Below are positions 20,201 through 29,545 of a stretch of DNA of 64,000 nucleotides, one piece after another. Source of the DNA: Acinetobacter sp. Marseille-Q1618 (lineage in GTDB: Bacteria; Pseudomonadota; Gammaproteobacteria; Pseudomonadales; Moraxellaceae); NCBI RefSeq assembly GCF_902809855.1, contig NZ_CADDWJ010000001.1:1240001-1304000 (forward strand). The letters are read 5' to 3'. The notes beneath the pieces were generated by a model. That model had not been told where the DNA came from. It saw only the letters and a program-made list of their open reading frames with translations, and ran no database searches. The first letter of the stretch is position 1. Each line of letters begins with the position of its first letter. A program made the translations under genes and the position numbers.

Positions 20201-20239
20201 CAACGTAACCATTCAATCAGTCAGTTATATTGCAATCAA

Positions 20240-20275
20240 AATAATGTTGTTGTGAGTAATTGCAACAACATTATT
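20240..20275. terminator. Hairpin between convergent lipoprotein gene and aceI
   Basis: AATAATGTTGTTG / CAACAACATTATT form a 13-base perfect stem with a ten-base loop. T and A runs beside it are short, so termination may be partial in either direction. Confidence 0.6.
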
Positions 20276-20304
20276 CAAATTCTAGAATCAACCTACAGTA
20301 ACTA

Positions 20305-20727
20305 TCAATGCACAGGCTGAAAACCTAAACGTGCTTCAATCGCGTCATAACACCATTGAAAAATAAAAGTATAAACCAAAATACAAGATGTCATTCCCAA
20401 ATCAAGTAATATCGCTTGCCACAGACTCATATCCATTGCATACGCCACCATTGGAATGGTCGCCAACATCAAACCACCTTCAAAACCAATCGCATGCAAA
20501 ATACGAATACCCACAGTTCTTCTAAACTTATATTTATATTCTAATTTTTCAAAAAAATGATTAAAAATCATATTCCAAACCACAGAAGTAACCGCCATCG
20601 CCATACCCAAAGTGCCCGTGACTTCCATTGGAACTTCAAAAATAAAACTTAACGCAATCGCAATGATCACCAATAAAATGATTTCATAGCTGAGCGCATG
20701 AACAATCCTTCTCTTGGAAATCAACAT
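20305..20727 (-). CDS. aceI: PACE family efflux transporter AceI (chlorhexidine/diamine exporter)
   Basis: The 140-aa protein has four membrane segments arranged as two bacterial transmembrane pairs. It begins MLISKRRIVHALSYE, with Glu15 at the position of the essential acidic residue of A. baumannii AceI. The second repeat carries RILHAIGFEGGL. The family exports chlorhexidine, acriflavine and short diamines using the proton gradient. The divergent LysR gene 122 bases away matches the known aceR-aceI arrangement. Confidence 0.93.
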   Translation of the reverse strand: MLISKRRIVHALSYEIILLVIIAIALSFIFEVPMEVTGTLGMAMAVTSVVWNMIFNHFFEKLEYKYKFRRTVGIRILHAIGFEGGLMLATIPMVAYAMDMSLWQAILLDLGMTSCILVYTFIFQWCYDAIEARLGFQPVH

Positions 20728-20849
20728 TTTTTAATACCCTAAACAATTCGACAAGGGCAATTTTATTTTTATAATATTGAATAATAAAGTTAGATTGTTT
20801 CAATATAATTGATAGATACAATTCAATAATATCTTTTGAGTACATCCGC

Positions 20850-21740
20850 ATGAACATTAACCAAGAACAACTCAGCATTTTTAAAGCCGTGATGGAATGT
20901 GGTTCATTTTCTGCGGCTGCTCGCAAACTCGGTAAAGTCCCTTCTGCGGTGAGTATGTCGATTGGCAATTTAGAAATTGATTTGAATCTTAAGTTATTTG
21001 AAAGAGTTGGACGTGAGCCGATTCCGACCACACAAGCACATGTTTTGTATGAAAAAACAGAACAGCTATTGATCGAAATGAATCAATGGAAACAACAAGC
21101 ACTCGCTTTAGCCAATGGTTTAGAAACCTCCCTCAATATCGTGGTGGTAACAGAACTTTTACACACCGATTGGACGGAGTACATCACCCTTCTTGCTGAA
21201 CATTTTCCTACCTTACAAATCAATATTTTTTCTGCTCCACAAGAAGATGCCTTAAAAATGCTGATTCATCAAACAGCACAACTGGCATTGATGTTTGAAC
21301 GTGAGATCCTAGAAAGTCGTGAACAATTTGTTGAGGTAAAACGTGAAGTGTTAGTTCCAGTGGCAGCCCAACACTTTCCTCTTGCGCAAAATGATGTCGT
21401 GACATTTGAAGATATTTTGCAAAGCCGGCAAATCGTGGTGGCAAGTCGAGATAAAAGTATTAAACCTGAATTGCTTTATTCTAAAAATTATTGGCGGACA
21501 GATAATCACCATTTAGCTTGTTCCATGATTTTACAAGGCTTAGGCTGGGGCGTATTACCCTTACAAATTTTTGAGGAAAATAGTCAATATAAAAACAATT
21601 TGAAAATTCTAAATCTGGCAGATTTTACGCCAAAGTTTGAATATTATGTGGATTTGGTTTGGAGTCGAGAAAGTCATCTCGGTCAAGCTGCTCGTTTTTT
21701 GATTAATCACATCCGAAATCAACGAATTCATACAAAATAA
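20850..21740 (+). CDS. aceR: LysR-type regulator AceR
   Basis: The 296-aa protein has an N-terminal winged helix-turn-helix (MNINQEQLSIFKAVMECGSF..AARKLG..PSAVS) and a substrate-binding domain (about 90-290). It is divergent from aceI, which in A. baumannii is activated by the LysR protein AceR on exposure to chlorhexidine. The assignment rests on family and position. The 122-base shared intergenic region is where its operator should lie. Confidence 0.85.
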   Translation: MNINQEQLSIFKAVMECGSFSAAARKLGKVPSAVSMSIGNLEIDLNLKLFERVGREPIPTTQAHVLYEKTEQLLIEMNQWKQQALALANGLETSLNIVVVTELLHTDWTEYITLLAEHFPTLQINIFSAPQEDALKMLIHQTAQLALMFEREILESREQFVEVKREVLVPVAAQHFPLAQNDVVTFEDILQSRQIVVASRDKSIKPELLYSKNYWRTDNHHLACSMILQGLGWGVLPLQIFEENSQYKNNLKILNLADFTPKFEYYVDLVWSRESHLGQAARFLINHIRNQRIHTK

Positions 21741-21831
21741 TCAAGTCGAAGACCATTTAACCACTTTCACTGAAAACACATTGTGTTATAAATGAAGTTA
21801 CACGTATTTTTTATCTAAGAATTAAACAGCA

Positions 21832-22821
21832 ATGACACAATCAGCATTAGAGCAATTAAAACAACTCACGACTATCGTTGCCGATACAGGTGATTTAACT
21901 GCTATTCAACAATTTCGCCCTTTAGATGCAACCACTAATCCTTCATTGATTACCGCAGCTGCACAGCAACCTGAAAGCAAAGAACTGATTGAGTCAGCGT
22001 ATTTTCAGGCAAAACAAGAAGGTTATCAGTCAGATTTGTTGATTGAACGTACCATTGATATTTTGACTGTAAAATTAGGTGCTGAAATTTTAAAAATCGT
22101 CACAGGACGAGTTTCGACTGAGGTGGATGCTGCGTTGTCTTATGATACTGAAGCAACGATTGCCAAAGCCAAAGAGTTATTAGCACTTTATAAAGAATAT
22201 GGTGTTGACCAAAATCGCATTTTGATCAAAATCGCTTCGACTTGGGAAGGCATTCAAGCTGCGAAAGTACTAGAAGCAGAAGGAATACATTGTAATTTGA
22301 CGTTGTTGTTTGGTTTACACCAAGCCAAAGCGTGTGCTGATGCCAATGTCACTTTGATCTCACCTTTCGTGGGGCGTATTTTAGACTGGTATAAAAAAGC
22401 TGAAAATGTAGACCATTATCCAATTGATAAAGATCCTGGTGTTCTGTCTGTAAAACAGATTTATCATTTTTATAAGCAAAACAACATTAAAACAGAAGTC
22501 ATGGGCGCAAGCTTCCGTAGCATCGATCAAGTATTAGGCTTGGCAGGCTGTGACTTGCTGACGGTTGCACCTAGCTTATTACAACAACTTGAACAAGATA
22601 CGCGTACAGTGACTGCTCAAATTTCAGAAGATCATGCGCATGCACACCAACAACATGCACACACCACACTTGAAGAAGCACAATTTAAGCATGAATTAGA
22701 ACACGACTTGATGGCTTTTCAGTTGTTGCAAGCAGGTATTGATGGATTCATCAAAGCGCGTGAGCAATTACAAACTTTATTACGCCAATCTTTTGGCTTA
22801 GATGCTGAGATTCAAGCTTAA
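21832..22821 (+). CDS. tal: Transaldolase
   Basis: The 329-aa protein is a class I transaldolase of the TalB type. It has DATTNPSLI near the N-terminus, Schiff-base Lys133 in ILIKIASTWEG, and SPFVGRILDWY. It transfers a dihydroxyacetone unit between sugar phosphates in the non-oxidative pentose phosphate pathway. Residues 268-277 form a His-rich insertion (HAHAHQQHAH) in the C-terminal region not present in E. coli TalB. A terminator follows at 22855-22895. Confidence 0.95.
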   Translation: MTQSALEQLKQLTTIVADTGDLTAIQQFRPLDATTNPSLITAAAQQPESKELIESAYFQAKQEGYQSDLLIERTIDILTVKLGAEILKIVTGRVSTEVDAALSYDTEATIAKAKELLALYKEYGVDQNRILIKIASTWEGIQAAKVLEAEGIHCNLTLLFGLHQAKACADANVTLISPFVGRILDWYKKAENVDHYPIDKDPGVLSVKQIYHFYKQNNIKTEVMGASFRSIDQVLGLAGCDLLTVAPSLLQQLEQDTRTVTAQISEDHAHAHQQHAHTTLEEAQFKHELEHDLMAFQLLQAGIDGFIKAREQLQTLLRQSFGLDAEIQA

Positions 22822-22854
22822 TTTTTAGAATCAATTCAGCATTAATTCTAATAT

Positions 22855-22895
22855 AGAAAAACCGAGTTTAGACTTATAATCTCACTCGGTTTTTT
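22855..22895 (+). terminator. Terminator after tal
   Basis: AAAAACCGAG and CTCGGTTTTTT pair around an AT-rich loop of about 18 bases, ending in a T run, 35 bases after the tal stop. Confidence 0.75.
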
Positions 22896-22921
22896 ATCTT
22901 TTATTATAAAGTGAGTGGCTT

Positions 22922-23572
22922 GTGTTTGGTATTACCGACATTGTAACCTTTATTATTGGTACAATTTTTATTGTGATTTTACCCGGTCCAAACTCGCTAT
23001 ATACCATGTCCATTGCTTCCCGTTTTGGTATCAAGGTAGGTTATATCGCTGCTTTAGGTGTATTTACAGGCGATTTGATTTTAATCCTATGTACTATTTT
23101 AGGTGCGGCATCTTTATTACATGCTTTTCCTTGGTTATTCATTTTATTGAAAATTATTGGTGCAACTTACCTTTCTTATCTCGGGATACGTTTGATCATT
23201 GCCAGCTATCATACTTGGCTCAATGCGCAACCCAGCAAAATAGAAAGTTCAGCACAAACCACATCAGAAAAAGTCCATCCTTTTCGCACAGCACTGACTA
23301 TTAGCTTACTCAACCCTAAAGCTATTCTTTTTTACTTATCGTTTTTTATTCAGTTTGTCGATCCCAATTATCGTTATCCAGCCTTGAGCTTTGCAATCCT
23401 CTCAGTAATCGTACAGATCACCAGTATGCTGTATTTAAGTATTTTGATCTTTTCTGGTTTTAAATTGGCACACTTTTTTAATCATCGTTATAAAATTGCA
23501 GCAGTTGGTGTGGCATGTGTTGGACTATTATTTTGTGGTTTTGGCTTAAAACTCGCTTTTTCAACCATGTAA
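22922..23572 (+). CDS. leuE: LysE/RhtB family amino acid exporter, LeuE-like
   Basis: The 216-aa protein has about six membrane segments and the LysE family start (FIVILPGPNSLY). It also has YLSYLGIRL and LNPKAILFYLSFFIQF, which closely resemble E. coli LeuE, an exporter of leucine and related amino acids. The start is GTG at 22922, with GAGTGG just upstream. It stands alone downstream of the tal terminator. Substrate is inferred from similarity recalled, not tested. Confidence 0.85.
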   Translation: MFGITDIVTFIIGTIFIVILPGPNSLYTMSIASRFGIKVGYIAALGVFTGDLILILCTILGAASLLHAFPWLFILLKIIGATYLSYLGIRLIIASYHTWLNAQPSKIESSAQTTSEKVHPFRTALTISLLNPKAILFYLSFFIQFVDPNYRYPALSFAILSVIVQITSMLYLSILIFSGFKLAHFFNHRYKIAAVGVACVGLLFCGFGLKLAFSTM

Positions 23573-23696
23573 ACCCTTGAAAAGTTTTAACTAATAATAG
23601 AATGAGAATTTTTCATGTCAAGGTTGTTTTTGCAATCTTGTGAAAAGTGTATGATTTACCCAATTTTCAGTTTATTTCAAATATTAGCAGCGGATT

Positions 23697-24869
23697 ATGC
23701 AAAAACTTCTCCAAGACTTCTCTATTCCTGCTGTTTTTGCTGGCTTCATTACCTTTTTAGTCGGGATCAGTGTTTCTTCCGTCTTGGTCATTCAAGCTGC
23801 TCAACTTTTAGGTGCAAGCAACGCACAAATTACCTCATGGTTTTGGGCATTAGGTTTAGCCATTGGCTCATGTGGTTTATTTTTATCTTGGAAGTTTAAA
23901 TATCCTGTTGCAACTTCATGGTCTACTGCAGGGCTGGCACTAATTTTAGCTTCTGGCAGTGGCTATACGCTTTATGAAGCGATCGGTGCTTTTTTAGTCT
24001 GCGGTCTTCTTACTGCTATTTTAGGCTTTTTAGGTATTTTTGAAAGAGTACTGACCTATATTCCACAAAGCTTAACCAGTGCCATGCTCGCTGGTGTACT
24101 ACTAAAATTTGGCATTGAAATTTTTGCCAGCATGCAAACAGATTGGGGATTTATTCTTTCTCTTTTAGCGATTTATATTATTAGTAAACGCCTATTTCCA
24201 CGTTATTGCATTGTCATTACAGTCATTTTGGGTGTAATGATCTGCCCTTTATTTATGCAGTTTAAAACCTCTAATATTCATTTGGCGTTGGCACAACCTG
24301 TTTGGATGAAACCCGAATTTACATGGTCTGCGTTATTAGGCTTAGCGCTGCCTCTATTTGTGATTAATATGGCTTCACAATACTTACCGGGGCTTGCCAT
24401 GATTAAAAGTTATGGCTACCAACCTCATGTCAAACATTTGATTGGTTGGACTGGTTTGACCCAAATGATCCTTGCACCTTTTGGCTGTTTTAGTGTCAAT
24501 ATTGCTGCGATTAGTGCTGCGATCAGTCTAGATCATCAAGTCCATCCCGCTCCCGAGAAACGTTATATTGCCGGAATGAGTTGCGGTATTTTTTACATCA
24601 TCATGGGATTATTTGCAGCAACATTAACCAGTATTTTGATGTCATTTCCGCATTTATTTATCACCGCACTCGCGGGCATTGCACTTTTTGGCACGATCAG
24701 CCATAACATTGCCATTGCCTTTCATGCTATTGAAGATCGTGAGGCTGCTTTACTTACATTCTTGTTCAGTGCTTCTGGTGTGCAATTCTTCGGCATTGGT
24801 TCTGCTTTTTGGGGTTTGTTGTTTGGTTTAGTTGTTTCGATCATTTTTAAATTTAGAAATAAAGCTTAA
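23697..24869 (+). CDS. benE: Benzoate/H+ symporter BenE family
   Basis: The 390-aa polytopic protein has 11-12 hydrophobic segments. The BenE pattern includes TSWSTAGLALI, PQSLTSAMLAGVLLKF and FGCFSVNIAAISAAI, which resemble a nucleobase/sulfate transporter-like fold. The family takes up benzoate, or may export aromatic acids. No benzoate catabolic genes lie nearby, so the substrate is unproven. Confidence 0.88.
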   Translation: MQKLLQDFSIPAVFAGFITFLVGISVSSVLVIQAAQLLGASNAQITSWFWALGLAIGSCGLFLSWKFKYPVATSWSTAGLALILASGSGYTLYEAIGAFLVCGLLTAILGFLGIFERVLTYIPQSLTSAMLAGVLLKFGIEIFASMQTDWGFILSLLAIYIISKRLFPRYCIVITVILGVMICPLFMQFKTSNIHLALAQPVWMKPEFTWSALLGLALPLFVINMASQYLPGLAMIKSYGYQPHVKHLIGWTGLTQMILAPFGCFSVNIAAISAAISLDHQVHPAPEKRYIAGMSCGIFYIIMGLFAATLTSILMSFPHLFITALAGIALFGTISHNIAIAFHAIEDREAALLTFLFSASGVQFFGIGSAFWGLLFGLVVSIIFKFRNKA

Positions 24870-24888
24870 ATATGGATGATCTTGATTT

Positions 24889-25434
24889 TTATGCATCATC
24901 TTGAATCTCATATTCGTCAAATAATGCCCAAACTTGTGATAGAAAAGGCTCTGGCAAACCATCCTCAAATTTTGAACTGCGTGTTAAATGCTTTCCTTCT
25001 AACACTTGCAACATTTTTTCAGGTATTTCCTGTTGTATGCTAATCTCAGCATATTCAGCAACCCAATTATATTCATCATGATCATGACTTGGGTCATAGG
25101 CAAAATTTTGATTTTTCCAAAAACCGTTTAGATATTTTTGTTCTAACTGCTGTAAATAATCATAACTTTCAATTGACCAACTTGCTTTTTCTAATACTTC
25201 TTCACGATTTTTATATTGCTTTAAATAACGCACTCCACTCATCCAATAAATCGCTAAAATCACCGCTTGATCAACATCAGCATGATCTAAAATCCAATTC
25301 AGTAAATATTGGTTTCCGTCCCAATTAGAACTAATCACAGACTGATAAATATCTTCAGGTGTCGCTTGTTGTAAAAAGTTAAGCCAAATTTGGTCAATTA
25401 GATCAGTAAAAACTGCATTTGATATTTTTTTCAT
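24889..25434 (-). CDS. DUF4274-like protein of unknown function
   Basis: The 181-aa soluble acidic protein has a core LLNWILDHADVDQAVILAIYWMSG that resembles the DUF4274 pattern (a His and Asp followed by an L-I-Y-W segment). No catalytic motif is evident. It is convergent with benE and lies downstream of map. DUF4274 proteins are sometimes found among toxin-immunity style genes, but nothing here supports that role. Family assignment is moderate. Confidence 0.6.
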   Translation of the reverse strand: MKKISNAVFTDLIDQIWLNFLQQATPEDIYQSVISSNWDGNQYLLNWILDHADVDQAVILAIYWMSGVRYLKQYKNREEVLEKASWSIESYDYLQQLEQKYLNGFWKNQNFAYDPSHDHDEYNWVAEYAEISIQQEIPEKMLQVLEGKHLTRSSKFEDGLPEPFLSQVWALFDEYEIQDDA

Positions 25435-25473
25435 CGCTTTCTAAGTGTATTTAAAATTCTCATCAATATTATA

Positions 25474-25509
25474 AACAAAAAAAAGCTTACCCTAGGATGG
25501 ATAAGCTTG
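25474..25509 (-). terminator. Minus-strand terminator downstream of map
   Basis: Read on the minus strand, AAGCTTATCC and GGGTAAGCTT pair with one bulge and are followed by a run of T. It lies about 220 bases past the map stop, leaving room for a long 3' UTR or a separate small RNA. Confidence 0.7.
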
Positions 25510-25727
25510 AAAAACCAAAAATATAAACTACAGCGAGAATCTGTGCTGTAGAATACTCCCTGTATAGAAAATAAACAAATATATTAAACTGATCAATTCA
25601 ATCTTTTAAAAATCGAACTTTTTATAAAAATAAGGGCAATTTCAAGATTAAATCTTAAACTCTCTACAGCATTAAGACATAAAACAAAGTTTAAATCCTA
25701 TTTAACCCTCACTTTTAGACCTTTGTC

Positions 25728-26522
25728 TTAGATTTCAGGATAACTTCCTGTGCCCTCTGGCCATGGTGATAACAACTCAAAGCCTGTATCCGTTACATAA
25801 ACCATGTGTTCCCATTGTGCTGTCAAAGAACGATCTTTGGTGACTACAGTCCAGCCATCACTTAACTCTTTAACCCCTGCTTTACCTGCATTAATCATTG
25901 GCTCAATGGTAAAGACCATACCTTTTTTTAATTTTAAACCTTGACCAGGTTGACCATAATGCAACACATTCGGCTGTTCGTGATAAACCTTACCGATACC
26001 ATGACCGCAGTATTCACGGACTACACTATAGCCCTCACGCTGTGCTACAGATTGAATCGCATAACCAATATCCCCCAATGTTGCATCAGGTTTGACCGCA
26101 TGAATACCTGCCACCATTGCCTCATAAGTAGTTTCTACCAGTTTTTTTGCCGCAGCACTCACATTTCCCACATAGTACATACGACTGGTATCACCAAAAT
26201 AACCATCTTTAATAATAGCAACGTCAATATTAATAATATCGCCATCTTTTAAAATGGTTTTTGCCGAAGGAATACCGTGACACACTACTTCATTGGGTGA
26301 AATACAGGTAGTTTTTGTATAACCATAATATCCCACATTGGCAGGAATCACTTTCAACGTATTTACAATAAAGTCATTACAAATATCATCTAAATATTCA
26401 GTACTTACACCTGGCTTGACATATTGAGCTATCATTTCTAAAACTTGCGCAGCTAAACGCCCTGACACTCTTAATTTCTCAAGATCATGTTCAGTTTTAA
26501 TCGTGATAGTTGAAGCTTTCAT
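25728..26522 (-). CDS. map: Methionine aminopeptidase, type I
   Basis: The 264-aa metalloprotease has the pita-bread fold. Metal ligands are visible in INIDVAIIKDGYFGDTSRMYYVG (two Asp), EYCGHGIGKVYHEQP (His) and FTIEPMIN (Glu). It removes the initiator Met from nascent proteins. An upstream in-frame TTG at 26537 is possible, but ATG at 26522 has GAGGA about nine bases before it and is chosen. Slightly unlike the E. coli enzyme in the loop sequences, but all ligands are kept. Confidence 0.95.
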   Translation of the reverse strand: MKASTITIKTEHDLEKLRVSGRLAAQVLEMIAQYVKPGVSTEYLDDICNDFIVNTLKVIPANVGYYGYTKTTCISPNEVVCHGIPSAKTILKDGDIINIDVAIIKDGYFGDTSRMYYVGNVSAAAKKLVETTYEAMVAGIHAVKPDATLGDIGYAIQSVAQREGYSVVREYCGHGIGKVYHEQPNVLHYGQPGQGLKLKKGMVFTIEPMINAGKAGVKELSDGWTVVTKDRSLTAQWEHMVYVTDTGFELLSPWPEGTGSYPEI

Positions 26523-26857
26523 GTCATCTGTCCTCAAATGTAAGCCGCTATTATATGCCCTATATTATAAAAATGGGCAAAGTCATTGATGAAATTAAAT
26601 TATTAAGTGATTCATTTTTTCCAATGTAGTTATAAAGTGCTTAATTTTAATACAATTAAAAATATAATAACGCTCATATTTGAAATACGCTTAATCATTT
26701 AATTCAAGAAAAATATACTATTTTCATTAAGATAAATAAAATCTATCAATTCATTTGAATAGTTTAATAATTTATTTTAATACGTTTTATAAAATAAAAT
26801 ACAAAAGCTGCAACTTTTCACCTAAAATCTACAGTTTTTTGTAATTCCACCTCTCCT
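26523..26857. other. AT-rich divergent region between map and brnQ
   Basis: This 335-base gap is very AT-rich and should contain promoters for both map and brnQ. I see no clear operator, hairpin or small gene. Confidence 0.5.
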
Positions 26858-28150
26858 ATGACGAATCTCCGTACTCAGGATATTATTGCTTTAGGGTTTA
26901 TGACTTTTGCCTTATTTATTGGGGCAGGCAATATTATCTTTCCACCGATTGTTGCACAACAAGCTGGTGAGCATGTGTGGTTGGCAGCATTTGGATTTCT
27001 TATCACTGCTGTTGGTCTTCCCGTGATCACAATTATGGCACTTTCCAAAACTGAAGGTTCCATTACCATTTTAAGCTCACCCTTAGGTAAAGCAGCAAGT
27101 TTATTATTAACGATCGTTTGTTATTTATCGGTTGGCCCGCTGTTTGCAACGCCAAGAACTGCTACTGTTTCTTATGAAATAGGCTTTTCCTCATACTTTG
27201 GCGACTCTAGTCAGAGTTTATTTATTTACAGCATTATTTATTTTGCTGTTGTGACTTTGGTTTCCCTCTATCCAAACAAACTTTTGGATACTGTTGGGCA
27301 TATTCTTGCACCTTTAAAAATTATTTCATTGGCAATTCTAGGCATTGCTGCGGTGATGATTCCTGCGGGTATCATTCCTCCAGCCATTGATGGCTATGTC
27401 ACCAGCCCAGTATCTGAAGGTTTTGTAAATGGCTATCTGACCATGGATACGCTAGGCGCTTTAGTATTCGGTATTGTGATCATTCATGCCATTCGTTCAC
27501 GTGGTGTGACAGATCGTAAACTGATTACCAAATATGCAGTCATTGCCAGTTTGATTTCAGGTGTTGGCTTAACTTTAGTTTATTTAAGTCTGTTTAAATT
27601 AGGACTGGGTAGCCATGAAGTTGCGCCAAATGCAAGTAATGGTGCTGTGATTCTACATGCATATGTACAACATGCATTTGGTGATTTAGGTTCACTGTTC
27701 CTAACAGCTTTAATTTTTCTTGCCTGTATGGTGACTGCGATTGGCTTAACGTGTGCCTGTGCAGAATATTTCTCTTTACTTACTAAAATTCCCTATAAAA
27801 TTTTAGTATTCATTTTGGTTTTATTCTCTTTAATCATTTCTAACTTGGGTTTAACTAAACTGATTGCAGTTTCTGTACCCGTACTTAGCGCAATTTACCC
27901 ACCTGCCATTGTGGTGATTATGTTGAGCTTTTTCTGGAAATACTTTAATCGACCAAGCTTAGTGATCGCCCCTGTAACAGCGGTTGCATTTTTGTTTGGA
28001 ATCATCGAAGGCATTAAAGTCACTGCTTTTGCTGACATATTACCAACCGCGATACAGCACTTACCTTTAAATGAGCAAAATCTAGCATGGTTGCTTCCAG
28101 CAAATGTGGTTTTGGTTATTTTTATTGTCATCGACAAGATTAAAAAATAG
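26858..28150 (+). CDS. brnQ: Branched-chain amino acid transport protein BrnQ (LIVCS family)
   Basis: The 430-aa membrane protein has about 12 hydrophobic segments. The family start is [21 protein letters not shown], given here as a recognised pattern, and [15 protein letters not shown] is also diagnostic. It takes up leucine, isoleucine and valine with Na+ or H+. No good ribosome binding site is seen before the ATG, so translation may be weak or the leader short. Confidence 0.93.
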   Translation: MTNLRTQDIIALGFMTFALFIGAGNIIFPPIVAQQAGEHVWLAAFGFLITAVGLPVITIMALSKTEGSITILSSPLGKAASLLLTIVCYLSVGPLFATPRTATVSYEIGFSSYFGDSSQSLFIYSIIYFAVVTLVSLYPNKLLDTVGHILAPLKIISLAILGIAAVMIPAGIIPPAIDGYVTSPVSEGFVNGYLTMDTLGALVFGIVIIHAIRSRGVTDRKLITKYAVIASLISGVGLTLVYLSLFKLGLGSHEVAPNASNGAVILHAYVQHAFGDLGSLFLTALIFLACMVTAIGLTCACAEYFSLLTKIPYKILVFILVLFSLIISNLGLTKLIAVSVPVLSAIYPPAIVVIMLSFFWKYFNRPSLVIAPVTAVAFLFGIIEGIKVTAFADILPTAIQHLPLNEQNLAWLLPANVVLVIFIVIDKIKK

Positions 28151-28629
28151 TTTTTGGATGATTGTTTTAAAATCGTATTTTACCCAAATATAGATTTTAA
28201 CAGCACTCAATAATGGTTGCGTTTACCCAACCAACTTTTATTGCTTGCAACCATCCATTACACTTTTAATGTTTCAAGTGCTTATTATAAAAAACATGCT
28301 TTTATAAAGAATTACAAATTTTACAATAAAATTAAAAATATCCACAGAGTCACACTTTTATCATATTACCCTCTTTCTATATCATAAATAATATTGTATT
28401 TTAAACACTTGCATTACTCTTTTACCGATAAACTATTTGCTCAATTTGTTTACTATTTAAGCTATTTCAAAAATAAATACTTAAATTTGATATTGTCATA
28501 ATTATGTCATATAAGTTTAGGATAATAGAGGTATTTGCATTTAAAATAATAATTTGCTATGGTAAGGATCAACCAAGCAATTCTGACTAAAACAATGAGG
28601 TTTTTGTCGAGCAGACAGGAGGGATGAGG
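28151..28629. other. Gene-free stretch after brnQ with two hairpins
   Basis: ATGGTTGC (28213-28220) and GCAACCAT (28247-28254) are inverted copies but lack a T run. The middle part (28300-28480) is AT-rich without clear signals. The right end carries a promoter and a leader hairpin, listed separately. Confidence 0.5.
28487..28515 (+). promoter_or_regulatory. Candidate sigma-70 promoter for the small membrane protein gene
   Basis: TTGATA (28487-28492) and TATAAG (28510-28515) are separated by exactly 17 bases. The spacer contains the palindrome CATAATTATG. A start near 28522 gives a leader of about 108 bases that contains a hairpin at 28554-28580 (TTGCT-A-TGGT with ACCA-AGCAA). Confidence 0.5.
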
Positions 28630-28875
28630 ATGTTATCATTACATTCAAACAAGCAAGTCTTCATTAATTCTTTGAAGGCTAACAAAAAACTGGTGGTTTA
28701 TCTGAGTACTACTTTTGCATTGATGACGATTTTATTTTTACATGGTTTGATTCAAGGCAACTTAAAACCTGAGTTTTTTGTATATGCTGTATTTGTTTCT
28801 GCTGCATTCTGCATTTGGGAATTAATCGACCATAAAACGCGTAAATCTGCAAAAGCCGCAGCATCAGCTGAATAG
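28630..28875 (+). CDS. Small membrane protein of unknown function
   Basis: The 81-aa protein has two hydrophobic segments (about 22-40 and 50-65), a basic N-terminus and an Ala/Lys-rich tail (RKSAKAAASAE). ATG codons occur at 28624 and 28630; AGGAGG ends one base before the first and seven before the second, so 28630 is chosen. The strong ribosome binding site and own promoter suggest it is expressed. No family is recognised. Confidence 0.72.
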   Translation: MLSLHSNKQVFINSLKANKKLVVYLSTTFALMTILFLHGLIQGNLKPEFFVYAVFVSAAFCIWELIDHKTRKSAKAAASAE

Positions 28876-28943
28876 AAGATGGATGCACAGCATCCATCTT
28901 TAAAGGCAAAAGAATAATTCTAAATAAAATACAAACCTATAAA

Positions 28944-29408
28944 TCAATAAAAATTAATCATCACACCTAAAACCAAAATACCAGTCGCAACAATCTCTCC
29001 AATCACTAAGAGTAACATCGCAACCGACATCATCCAACTTGGTAAATGCCATTTACCTAATTGATGAGGCTGTTTAAATTGATTGCTTGTGTCTTGTAAC
29101 ATCCCATGTAAAACATAACTTGCAATAGCAAAACTAAAAAAGACCAAATTGATTACAATACACATCAGATTTAAACTTTCTGACCATGCAGAAAAATAAG
29201 CCAATACCGCCAAAATCAAAGTAGCAGGCGCATAAAGCAAACTACTTCTGTGTGCTATATCTACATAATAATGCGCCCGTGAATGTGTCGAATTACGAAT
29301 TTGTGCGTATTTCCAAACACCTGTTAGCATCCCCACCCACAAATATAAACCACTGAAAATAATTGCTATTTTTACTGAATCAAACAACTGTAAATTTTCC
29401 ATATCCAT
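28944..29408 (-). CDS. Membrane protein of unknown function
   Basis: The 154-aa protein has four predicted membrane segments (about 10-28, 55-75, 82-105, 130-150). The frame is open to 29429, but the ATG at 29408 follows AAGGAC at a suitable distance and is preferred. No catalytic motif is seen. It lies convergent with the small membrane protein gene and divergent from an alpha/beta hydrolase gene. Function unknown. Confidence 0.7.
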   Translation of the reverse strand: MDMENLQLFDSVKIAIIFSGLYLWVGMLTGVWKYAQIRNSTHSRAHYYVDIAHRSSLLYAPATLILAVLAYFSAWSESLNLMCIVINLVFFSFAIASYVLHGMLQDTSNQFKQPHQLGKWHLPSWMMSVAMLLLVIGEIVATGILVLGVMINFY

Positions 29409-29545
29409 TTTAATGTCCTTAAAGCACACTTGTAGTTTAGCTTTGTTTAATATTATTTCCTGACTTTGTAGTCATATTTTCAACAAGTTTCTTTTTGGAA
29501 CTTGTGTATGGTATAAAACATATCAACAAAAACTCTTTGCTCACT

